Source: Chitinophagaceae bacterium
Lineage (GTDB): Bacteria > Bacteroidota > Bacteroidia > Chitinophagales > Chitinophagaceae
Direction of reading: 5' to 3'
NCBI GenBank assembly: GCA_021738605.1
Contig: JAIPBY010000052.1
Span: 1-12,805 of the forward strand
DNA length: 12,805 nucleotides
A model generated the notes under the pieces. It made no database searches, was not told the origin of the DNA, and saw only the letters and a list, made by a program, of their open reading frames with translations. Shown piece by piece: positions 1 through 7,239 of the stretch (position 1 is its first letter; every line of letters starts with the position of its first letter). The position numbers and the translations under genes are program-made.

Positions 1-1276
1 CATAAAAAGAAGAATGATTGGTATTGAACAAAAATCCACTGGAGGGATTGACGTATTGAGGCAATTCACTGATACCATAAAATTTGGTCCAGAGGGTCTT
101 TGAGGTATTGCCGGGCAATGTTTTTTTCCAATCAAATGCTGGTGATGGATCACGCAATGGCATCAGGGCATTGTTGATGTAAAAAATGGTATCGTTCCTG
201 TCAGCATACATGATGTTGAACATGGACAATCCCTGCATGGAGATGGCCTTGTAAAACTGCGTGAAATTTTGGGCCTTGTTCATGGTATACCACTGTTCCA
301 GTGCGCGAATTTCCATGTTGGCACCAAGCTTGATGGCAAAAGTTCCCTGCTCGTTTTTCATGGTTGCACCATATTTACTCCAATACAGGTCTCTTGAAAC
401 CGGAATGGGAATGCCTTTGATGTGGAACTTTATTTTTTTCTTTTCCAAATCTGTCCAGACGCCGTCAAACATATACTGGTCGGCATTTTTAGGATTCATT
501 TGCAATTGATAAATGTCCAGCCTGTCACAAAAATTCACGGTATGTGCCCAGCCAAGGTTTTCGTTGACACCATGCAAAATACAAGGCCCGCCCGCCAACA
601 AGCCACCCAGGGCATTCCATCCTTCTTCGCTGTTGACATGTGCCTCATAAAAAGCTTCAGGCCCTTCATTCGGTTGATGGGCATTGATGGCCAAAAAAGC
701 TTCGCCGGTTGTTGTGCGTGAAGGGTGGATGGCAATGGCATTGGATCCCATTTTATCATAATCAATCAAAGGATTGACATTGTTTGCAAAGATGGACCGC
801 AATGCCCTGTCTCCGCCATTGAAAATGGTCAGGGCCAATACAGAGGAAGCAATATACTCTTTGAGAGACATGGGAAACAATTGCTTCACCAATACCTCTT
901 CAGGATGTGCCTTGGCATAATCATTGATGCCTTGCACATATCCTTCTGCAAGCCTTAAAAAGGCAGGAGAAAGGGTATTCCATTTTTCTTCGGTAATCTC
1001 TCTGCAGCGAAACAAGGCAAAGGCATAATCGCCCGCCACACCATCTTTCCCCAAAGCCCTTCCCATCAAGCCTTTGGAGGGAAGCGCAACCATTTGCAAG
1101 CTTTTGAAATCATCCTCTGCATGGGCCCATGCCAAACCATAGGAAACTTCTGGATCTGTTTTGGCAAAAATATGAGGAACCCCAAAACTGTCTCGCGCAA
1201 TGGTAACCGCCTTGGGGTCAATCTGGGCTTGAGCATGCAAATTCAGCAACAAAAGAAAAGACAAGAAATATTTCAT
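1..1276 (-). CDS. Penicillin acylase family protein (Ntn hydrolase), C-terminus cut by window edge
   Basis: The reading frame is open from an ATG at 1276-1274 to the left edge: 425 residues plus one base, with no frameshift in codon-by-codon translation. Residues 1-18 (MKYFLSFLLLLNLHAQAQ) form a signal peptide, so the product is probably periplasmic. The N-terminal motif IARDSFGVPHIFA (26-38) followed by YGLAWAHAEDDF (46-57) is typical of the penicillin/acyl-homoserine-lactone acylase family. The proposed autoprocessing site is Gly177-Ser178 in MGSNAIA; Ser178 would become the N-terminal nucleophile of the beta chain. Downstream NAHQP takes the place of the usual DPH-type motif, and GVNENLGWAHT resembles the substrate-pocket segment of the family. 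Members cleave amide bonds of acylated compounds (penicillins, N-acyl-homoserine lactones, acylated amino acids); the substrate here is unknown. Members are often about 700-800 residues, so several hundred are missing. It starts 38 bases after the dehydrogenase stop and is likely the third gene of that operon. Confidence 0.88.
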   Translation of the reverse strand, partial: MKYFLSFLLLLNLHAQAQIDPKAVTIARDSFGVPHIFAKTDPEVSYGLAWAHAEDDFKSLQMVALPSKGLMGRALGKDGVAGDYAFALFRCREITEEKWNTLSPAFLRLAEGYVQGINDYAKAHPEEVLVKQLFPMSLKEYIASSVLALTIFNGGDRALRSIFANNVNPLIDYDKMGSNAIAIHPSRTTTGEAFLAINAHQPNEGPEAFYEAHVNSEEGWNALGGLLAGGPCILHGVNENLGWAHTVNFCDRLDIYQLQMNPKNADQYMFDGVWTDLEKKKIKFHIKGIPIPVSRDLYWSKYGATMKNEQGTFAIKLGANMEIRALEQWYTMNKAQNFTQFYKAISMQGLSMFNIMYADRNDTIFYINNALMPLRDPSPAFDWKKTLPGNTSKTLWTKFYGISELPQYVNPSSGFLFNTNHSSFY

Positions 1277-1314
1277 GCAACTTGGTTTGACCGCAAGGTA
1301 CACAAAACAAAAAC

Positions 1315-4300
1315 CTATTTTCTTTTTAGCCCATCCAAGTAAGCCAGGAGGTCTGCCATTTCCTGTTGAGACATGCCTGTATGCAGTCCTGCAGACATCA
1401 TGGATGTTTTCATCTGCTCGATGGACTTGACAGATGAAAGCTTGATTTTTTGAACAATGCCGCCTGGCATTTTTAATTCAATGTCCGTCTTTGTTTTGCT
1501 GGATATGATGCCCATGGTCTCTGAACCATCGTTCATTTTCACCACCCATCCCTCATAGCCAAAGCTGATGCCATCTGAAGGATAGACAATGGCCTTGAGC
1601 ATTCCGTCCTTTGCATATTTTGATCCTATCTCTGTAAGCTTTGGACCAAAATCATAACCCTCGTTGTTGACCTTGTGGCAAACAGCACAGTTCGATGCAA
1701 ATACTGCCTTGCCATTGGCGGCAAATGCTTTGAGGGCATTGATTTCATCAATGGTCGGAATCCTGACCACCTCTTCAGCTTCCACCACTTTTGGCAGGTA
1801 TTGCTTGGCTTCCTTGCGCACAGATTCTCTCCAGGAACCGCTCACGCTGGCCACCACATCAGCAATCAATTCGCTGGGCACTTGGTTGTTTTTCAGGATC
1901 TTCAAAACCCTTTTTTCTCCCTCCCCACTGTAACCAATCCTTGAAGCTGCAAATTTTTTCAAGGTTTCTGGAAATTCTTTGCCCAGGGCAACTGCTTGCA
2001 AAATATCCACTGATGCAGTGTTTCCGATTTTTGCCAATGCATTCAACAGGCCCATGGACCGCTCTGCATTCTTGTCATTCAACACCTTCCACAATATATC
2101 AGTACCACCTGATGCAAGCAAGGTCTTAGCTGCATTCCCTCCGAGGTTATCGGTATTTTTTGCAATGGCCATCTCAAGCAAACGTGGTTGCTCAGCCTTA
2201 AGGTTGTATTGAATCACCAGGTCCAGGTAATCTTTTGTCTGATACGTGGCATTGAGCACCCTTGTCAATGCTGCTTCTGCCGCAGCATTCGCCTTGGTGG
2301 CAGCAGGGTTCAAAGCAGACAATGCCAACTTGTCGATGGCAATGTCATTGGCAGCATTGCTTTTGATGATGTTCAGCAATACTGCTGTTTTGGCTGGGCT
2401 GTTGTTGAAATCAAATGCCCGAAAATAACGCAGCCTTTCTTTGAGAGGAAAACTTGCATTTGCAGCCAACTGTTCAAGATAAGGCAAGGCCTTATCAGTT
2501 CTGGCCCTCCACACAATATCTGTTCCAGCAGCATCTTTCAAAGGATCTTTCACGGCAAGCAGATAGGCGTTGAAAAATGCATCCCATTGACCATCGGCAC
2601 CTACACCCAAGGCCTCAAGATACCATCGGTCTTTACCATCATACTGTGTAGCAAGATCAGCCCATATGCCTGCTGCTTCCGGACTTTTGTTGTGGTGAAG
2701 GGCAATGATGCATTCCCTTCTTACCTGAGGGTCAGGATCAGTCTTCAGTGCGTTCAAAACGTCAGTGGTATTGCCTTTGAGCTGTAAGCTTGCCCTGATG
2801 GCCAACATCCTGAGCTGTGGATTTTGTTCTTTCAGGGCTTGTTTGATGAACTTGTCTGCCTTCACAGCTGGCATTTTTACCAGGCTCCAAAATGCCCTTG
2901 CCCGCATGGCAGGATCAGCATCGGATTGCCAAAGTTTTTCCAGAGGACCCAATGATTTTTTGCCCAAGTGCTGAAGGCTGTTGTAGGCATGATAACGGAC
3001 CACAAGGTTAGGATTTTGCAATGCTTGCAATGCGCCTTCCACCGTTGAAAAATCAATGGCAGGCATGGTATATTTTGATGCAGTGGCAGGTGCTATCCGA
3101 TAGATGCGGCCCCTGGTCTGGTCTCCAGCCTGATGTCCTCCTACGCCAGGATCATACCAGTCTGCTACAATCAATGATCCATCAGGTGCAACGCAAACAT
3201 CTGCCGGCCTGAACCAGCGGTCGTTTTCACCCTTGATGATATTGACAATACTGGCGCCATACCCTGCACCCTGGTTGTTGATGCTATAGGCCCTGACCAC
3301 ATTGGGGCCTGCATCTGCATGGATGAGCTGGTGCTGAAATGCTTCTGGCAACAATTTCCCTTCATACACCAGCAATCCTGTTGGTGATCCTGCACCGGTT
3401 TGCAATACATTCGGAATAGACCCTGGGTCATTCAAATGCCAATGGCGCAATGGAATCGAGTCTTCCATGTTCGTACGGGTGGTATTCCAACCTGCCCCTG
3501 TCATTTCATCCGTATAGCCAAAGTTGCCATATGGCATCACATAGTTGATGCGTGTTCCCTTGTTGCCATCATCATCATTATCACTCTGCCACATGGTGCC
3601 ATAGCTGTCTACCGCCACCTCATAAGGGTTCCTGAAATTATCGCCCAGGCATTCCACATTGGATCCATCAGGATCACAACGGAACACCATCCCCTGTTTG
3701 TATTTTTTGGGACCGATCTCATCACCATCCTGGTCCAATACTGTATTGCCCTTGCTATCCTTCAATGTTTTACCATTGTTACCAAAATTGAAATAGAGTT
3801 TTCCGTCTGCACCAAATGTGAAGGTATGCATGCCATGGTCATGCTGTTCGCCTTCAATCCCCTGGAACATGATCTCTTTTCGATCTGCCTTATCATCTCC
3901 ATTGTCGTCATAAAAATTCCATACAAAAGGACTTTGCGCAACAATAACACGCTTTCCCAAAACCGCAATACCCAGCGGTGCATTCAGCTCCGAGCCCTGA
4001 TAAAAAAGTTTTGCGGTATCGATGCGTGCATCACCATTCCTGTCTTCCAGGATCATGATGCGATCGCCCTTTGGCGTTGTTGGATTGCCATTAAGGTTGG
4101 GGCGATAATTATAGGCTTCGGTCACCCAAATCCTTCCCTTTTCATCCACATCAATATTGGTGGGATTTTGCAACATGGGCTCTGTGGCCATCAATTGCAC
4201 CTGCAAGCCATAGGCAACATTCAATCCTTTCAATGCATTTTCAGGAAGCCTTTTTTGTGCTTCCGTGAGGCTGTCTTTCAGCATTATATTTTCACTGAAG

Positions 4301-4386
4301 CCATAGCGCGGCAGGGTGTATGAAAGTCCGGCAATGATCAACAAGAGGGTGATGCAAATGCGTAGCGGTGTAATTTTTTTTGACAT
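1315..4386 (-). CDS. PVC-type heme-binding CxxCH dehydrogenase (beta-propeller + HEAT repeats + cytochrome c)
   Basis: This 1023-residue protein has the three-part architecture of the putative membrane-bound dehydrogenases first described in Planctomycetes/Verrucomicrobia. Residues 1-30 hold a hydrophobic segment (about 9-24), a signal peptide or membrane anchor, so the rest is periplasmic. Residues about 55-435 are propeller-like, with the family hallmarks GRIWVTEAYNY (84-94) and RPADVCVAPDGSLIVADWYD (393-412). They carry several acidic loops that look like calcium sites: D115-D123 (DRNGDARID), D160-D168, D218-D222 and 269-274. Residues about 445-870 are helical HEAT-like repeats. The C-terminal about 135 residues form a c-type cytochrome module with heme motif Cys900-x-x-Cys903-His904, and the SMMSAGL segment near the end offers a methionine axial ligand. 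The likely role is oxidising a sugar- or polyol-like substrate and passing electrons to the respiratory chain; the substrate is inferred only. It begins 33 bases after an oxidoreductase stop codon and ends 38 bases before the acylase start, so all three are probably co-transcribed. Confidence 0.9.
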   Translation of the reverse strand: MSKKITPLRICITLLLIIAGLSYTLPRYGFSENIMLKDSLTEAQKRLPENALKGLNVAYGLQVQLMATEPMLQNPTNIDVDEKGRIWVTEAYNYRPNLNGNPTTPKGDRIMILEDRNGDARIDTAKLFYQGSELNAPLGIAVLGKRVIVAQSPFVWNFYDDNGDDKADRKEIMFQGIEGEQHDHGMHTFTFGADGKLYFNFGNNGKTLKDSKGNTVLDQDGDEIGPKKYKQGMVFRCDPDGSNVECLGDNFRNPYEVAVDSYGTMWQSDNDDDGNKGTRINYVMPYGNFGYTDEMTGAGWNTTRTNMEDSIPLRHWHLNDPGSIPNVLQTGAGSPTGLLVYEGKLLPEAFQHQLIHADAGPNVVRAYSINNQGAGYGASIVNIIKGENDRWFRPADVCVAPDGSLIVADWYDPGVGGHQAGDQTRGRIYRIAPATASKYTMPAIDFSTVEGALQALQNPNLVVRYHAYNSLQHLGKKSLGPLEKLWQSDADPAMRARAFWSLVKMPAVKADKFIKQALKEQNPQLRMLAIRASLQLKGNTTDVLNALKTDPDPQVRRECIIALHHNKSPEAAGIWADLATQYDGKDRWYLEALGVGADGQWDAFFNAYLLAVKDPLKDAAGTDIVWRARTDKALPYLEQLAANASFPLKERLRYFRAFDFNNSPAKTAVLLNIIKSNAANDIAIDKLALSALNPAATKANAAAEAALTRVLNATYQTKDYLDLVIQYNLKAEQPRLLEMAIAKNTDNLGGNAAKTLLASGGTDILWKVLNDKNAERSMGLLNALAKIGNTASVDILQAVALGKEFPETLKKFAASRIGYSGEGEKRVLKILKNNQVPSELIADVVASVSGSWRESVRKEAKQYLPKVVEAEEVVRIPTIDEINALKAFAANGKAVFASNCAVCHKVNNEGYDFGPKLTEIGSKYAKDGMLKAIVYPSDGISFGYEGWVVKMNDGSETMGIISSKTKTDIELKMPGGIVQKIKLSSVKSIEQMKTSMMSAGLHTGMSQQEMADLLAYLDGLKRK

Positions 4387-4419
4387 GGTCTTGGGTATAT
4401 TGTTGAATTGAATCGATGG

Positions 4420-5418
4420 TTAGTTTCCATAAGCAAATGACTCCATCACTTCCATACTTTTCATGGCTTCTTCGATGGAACAAGGGTTGGATGATCTTCC
4501 GAGAAAATAATCAACCACCTTGCTGATCATGGGATGCTGAATGTTTTGAGGATGCTCAAAGGAAATCAAGTCAGCGCCTGCTGCTGTTACGATCCTCAGT
4601 TCCGTTCCAAAAAATGGAAACTTGAGGTAGCCTTTTTCTCCAATGATCAGGCAACTGTCCTCCTTCATGATTTCAGGCATGGAGAAATTCCAGTCGCCCT
4701 GGAACAAGATATTGTTGGGAAGCTCCATGATGCCAGACACGGCATCTTCCGCTGCATAGAAATTGGTTTGATGTGCAGCAGCACCGGATTTGCGCAGGGC
4801 TTCACCAAAAATAAACTGGATGATATCAAGCTGGTGTGGCGCCAAATCATAAAAATATCCGGCTCCTGCATATGCAGGATCTACACGCCAGTTAAAACCT
4901 GTATCAGCAACAATGTCTGGCCTATGTGTTTGAAACATGGTCAACCGGATGTTTTTTATTTTACCCACCGCACCCGTTTCAACCAATTCCTTGATTGTTA
5001 AAAACATGGGCAGCCCTCTGCGGTAGTGGGCCACAACCAATTTTCCATTGTTGGCTTTTACGGCATCGGTCATTCTTTTGCAAGCAGCCACTGAAACGGC
5101 AACTGGCTTTTCCACGTACACCGCTTTCCCTTTCTCCATCGCAGCAATTGCATATTCTTCATGAAACTTTGGAGGGGTCGCAATATAGACTGCATTGATG
5201 GCAGGATCATTGATCAACGCTGCTGCATCACTGTACCAGAAAGGTACCTGATGCCGTGCTGCATAATCTGCCGCCTTTGCTGCATCCCTGCGCATCACGG
5301 CATGCAAGGTTGATTGGGACACCTTGTTGAATGCGGGTCCACTTTTCAGTTCAGTTACATTTCCGCAACCGATGATGCCCCAGGTAATCATTGGTTGTTC
5401 ACTCCGTTGTTCTGTCAT
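4420..5418 (-). CDS. Gfo/Idh/MocA family oxidoreductase, cytoplasmic
   Basis: This NAD(P)-dependent sugar or inositol dehydrogenase-like protein has 332 residues, the usual family length. The N-terminal Rossmann fold carries the dinucleotide motif WGIIGCGNV (13-21). TPPKFHEEYAIAAMEKGKAV leads into the catalytic EKP (103-105, Lys104). The C-terminal alpha/beta domain has GAGYFYDLAPHQLD (185-198), supplying the Asp191/His195 pair used for catalysis. There is no signal peptide, so it acts in the cytoplasm, unlike the exported paralogue at 7240-8604. Two starts are possible: ATG at 5418, or ATG at residue 10 (5391-5389), which begins MITWGIIGCG much closer to the Rossmann strand as most homologues do. 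A TAnnTTTG element at 5431-5424 ends only five bases before the first ATG, which favours the internal start if that promoter is real. It is the first gene of the leftward operon. The exact substrate is unknown. Confidence 0.9.
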   Translation of the reverse strand: MTEQRSEQPMITWGIIGCGNVTELKSGPAFNKVSQSTLHAVMRRDAAKAADYAARHQVPFWYSDAAALINDPAINAVYIATPPKFHEEYAIAAMEKGKAVYVEKPVAVSVAACKRMTDAVKANNGKLVVAHYRRGLPMFLTIKELVETGAVGKIKNIRLTMFQTHRPDIVADTGFNWRVDPAYAGAGYFYDLAPHQLDIIQFIFGEALRKSGAAAHQTNFYAAEDAVSGIMELPNNILFQGDWNFSMPEIMKEDSCLIIGEKGYLKFPFFGTELRIVTAAGADLISFEHPQNIQHPMISKVVDYFLGRSSNPCSIEEAMKSMEVMESFAYGN

Positions 5419-5423
5419 GCGTT

Positions 5424-5431
5424 CAAAATTA
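5424..5431 (-). promoter_or_regulatory. Bacteroidota-type -7 element (TAATTTTG) for the leftward operon
   Basis: On the minus strand, positions 5431-5424 read TAATTTTG, matching the TAnnTTTG -7 consensus of Bacteroidota housekeeping promoters. A weak -33-like TTTC lies 18 bases upstream instead of the preferred TTTG. The element ends five bases before the first possible ATG of the oxidoreductase, so the transcript would be leaderless or would use the ATG at 5391-5389 with a short leader. An eight-base match can arise by chance. Confidence 0.33.
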
Positions 5432-5442
5432 TATCCTCTGCA

Positions 5443-5499
5443 AGTGGCAGAAAGATGTTTAATTGGACAACAATTTATTGAAAATACTTCAGTGCCACT
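5443..5499. repeat. Interrupted inverted repeat in the divergent promoter region
   Basis: AGTGGCA at 5443-5449 and its exact reverse complement TGCCACT at 5493-5499 are separated by 43 bases. The right arm sits inside a short palindrome with an odd centre, CAGTGCCACTG (5490-5500). Paired half-sites between divergent genes could be operators for a dimeric regulator able to loop the DNA. Seven-base arms are short, so coincidence is possible. Confidence 0.3.
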
Positions 5500-5573
5500 G
5501 CATACGGATCATAAACTTATTGGGTAACTTCAATAGTCTTCCTGCTTTAAGATTTTAAACCAACCGCTTAAAG

Positions 5574-7175
5574 ATGAAATTATTTTTTGCCTTGCTGCTC
5601 CTGATATCTTCCACTTCAATTCGATCCCAAACAATGGATGCTGATTTCAGGGAGGCAGTTGAGAACGGCAAACTGGTGAACCAGGGCTTCAACCGGTGCA
5701 TTGCTTATGTGAATGCATGGATGAAATATGCAGACACAACTACCGGACTGATTCCAAGAAACATCACCGATTCAAAAGATTTTTGGAATGCCTGGGATGC
5801 AGCAGCAGACAACTATCCCTTCATGGTGCTGACCTCATCTATCCTCATGCCAGACTTCTTCAAAGGCAAAGCACTGGACATGTTGAAAACTGAACGGCGG
5901 CTTACACCAAGAATCGGACAACTTCCCGACACCTATTCATTTTCAAAAAAAGGTTTCAGGAATCCAACCATTGATACCAACCAGATGATTTTCGGTGCAG
6001 CTGAATACATGAAGGATGGGCTGATTCCTCTCACGGAGTGGTTGGGCAAAAGTCCCTGGAGCAAGCGCATGCTGGAGATACTGGACGACCTTCCCCTGCT
6101 TACCAGGGTTGCCAAAAACATCAACGGAAACTGGTATGGCAGCAGCGCGACAGTAGAAGTGAACGGAGATTTATTGCAGGTGCTTTCTCGCATGTACTGG
6201 TTTACTGGAAAAAGAAAATACCTTGATTGGGCCACAGAGATTGCGGACAATTATCTCAACGAAAAGCAATTGCCCACAAGGGCTTTGGATCACCTGCGCA
6301 TCCGCGATCATGGCTGTGAAATCATTTCCGGACTCTGTGAAGCCTATATTGCCGCCTATTACGCTATGCCTGAAAAAAGAAACCAGTGGAAACCGTTGGT
6401 CCATGAAATGATGGACCGCATTCTTGAAGTGGGAAGGAATGAAGATGGATTGTTTTACGATGAAGTCAATCCCCAAAATGGCAAGATCCTTTCACCAAGA
6501 CTGGCCGACAACTTTGGCTACACCCTCAATGCTTACTGGTTCATTGCAAAGATTGATTCAACCCCTGCTTATCGGGATGCAGTCATCAAAGCCTTGTCAT
6601 CACTCAATCAAAAATACAGAAACCACAATTGGGAAAGCGGCAGTGCAGATGGTTATGCAGACGCCATCGAAGGCACATTGAACCTCTACAACCGTGAATC
6701 CATAGCATCTGTGAGAGAATGGCTTGACAGCGAGATCAAGGTGATGTGGGCGATGCAAAAACCGGATGGCATGATTGAAGGTTGGCATGGAGATGGAAAT
6801 TTTGCCCGCACTTCCATCATGTACTGCCTTTGGAAAACACAGGGGATTGTTCCTTCGGAATGGGACAGCCAACTATCGATTGGCGCTACAAAAACTGCCA
6901 CAGGCCTGAAAATTGCCGTTTCATCACCCGTTGGATGGAAAGGCAAATTAAAATTTGATGTGTCCAGGCACTCCTCCATGATGCACTACCCTGCTGATTA
7001 TCCCAGGATCAATCAGTACCAGGAATGGTTTGTGGTTGAAGACCATCAATCGTACAAATGTAAAAGCAATCAAACCGGAACATTAAACAACATCAAAGGC
7101 AGATCGCTTGCAAAAGGACTGGAGGTTGAAGTGAAAGCAGGAGAAACCGTTTTCCTGGAAATTATCAACAACTAG
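5574..7175 (+). CDS. Secreted protein with probable alpha/alpha-toroid (six-hairpin glycosidase-like) fold
   Basis: This protein has 533 residues. Residues 1-18 (MKLFFALLLLISSTSIRS) form a signal peptide, so it is periplasmic, outer-membrane or extracellular. Residues about 30-425 are dominated by paired amphipathic helices rich in Trp, Tyr, Asp and Glu, such as NAWDAAADNYPFMVLTS (72-88), HGCEIISGLCEAYIAAYY (246-263), ADNFGYTLNAYWFIAK (311-326) and SADGYADAIEGTLNLYN (357-373). This is the look of alpha/alpha-toroid carbohydrate enzymes, such as six-hairpin glycosidases, polysaccharide lyases and sugar epimerases. Residues about 430-533 look beta-rich and may be a C-terminal sandwich domain. 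I cannot place it in a named glycoside hydrolase or lyase family. Acidic candidates for catalysis are Asp75, Asp79, Glu249, Asp359, Asp363 and Glu366; this is a guess from their setting. It heads the rightward set, with an exported oxidoreductase 64 bases downstream. A role in degrading or trimming a carbohydrate is inferred. Confidence 0.72.
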   Translation: MKLFFALLLLISSTSIRSQTMDADFREAVENGKLVNQGFNRCIAYVNAWMKYADTTTGLIPRNITDSKDFWNAWDAAADNYPFMVLTSSILMPDFFKGKALDMLKTERRLTPRIGQLPDTYSFSKKGFRNPTIDTNQMIFGAAEYMKDGLIPLTEWLGKSPWSKRMLEILDDLPLLTRVAKNINGNWYGSSATVEVNGDLLQVLSRMYWFTGKRKYLDWATEIADNYLNEKQLPTRALDHLRIRDHGCEIISGLCEAYIAAYYAMPEKRNQWKPLVHEMMDRILEVGRNEDGLFYDEVNPQNGKILSPRLADNFGYTLNAYWFIAKIDSTPAYRDAVIKALSSLNQKYRNHNWESGSADGYADAIEGTLNLYNRESIASVREWLDSEIKVMWAMQKPDGMIEGWHGDGNFARTSIMYCLWKTQGIVPSEWDSQLSIGATKTATGLKIAVSSPVGWKGKLKFDVSRHSSMMHYPADYPRINQYQEWFVVEDHQSYKCKSNQTGTLNNIKGRSLAKGLEVEVKAGETVFLEIINN

Positions 7176-7239
7176 AATGGCGTAAGATCAGCCCTTTGTC
7201 TTATCTTTTCATATCATTTTGATCAAGCCTGGAAACATC

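Larger units (their letters stand above)
5419..5573. promoter_or_regulatory. Divergent intergenic region
   Basis: These 155 bases separate the leftward oxidoreductase operon from the rightward toroid gene and must hold promoters for both directions unless transcription enters from further away. It is AT-rich and has no open frame of note. It contains a TAnnTTTG element for the leftward side and an inverted repeat, both listed separately. I found no equally good -7 element facing right. A shared regulator binding here is plausible, but no regulator gene lies in the window. Confidence 0.6.

Noticed and set aside
422..721. Plus-strand frames in the first 1.3 kb
   Set aside because: The minus-strand acylase reads through the whole region without interruption and has family motifs; these frames have none.
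2188..2787. Plus-strand frame of 199 codons
   Set aside because: It is antisense to the HEAT-repeat region of the dehydrogenase, with no recognisable motif.
3568..3584. ATC/ATT triplet run resembling a microsatellite
   Set aside because: It encodes the acidic DNDDD loop of the dehydrogenase and is short, so coding constraint explains it.
3400..4323. Long plus-strand frame of 307 codons
   Set aside because: It lies wholly antisense to the well-supported propeller domain of the heme dehydrogenase. Its Ile/His/Cys-rich translation shows no domain and reflects complementary codon bias.
7219..7239. Upstream TTG start for the exported oxidoreductase
   Set aside because: The ATG at 7240 gives a proper twin-arginine signal position, and the TTG has no ribosome binding site.
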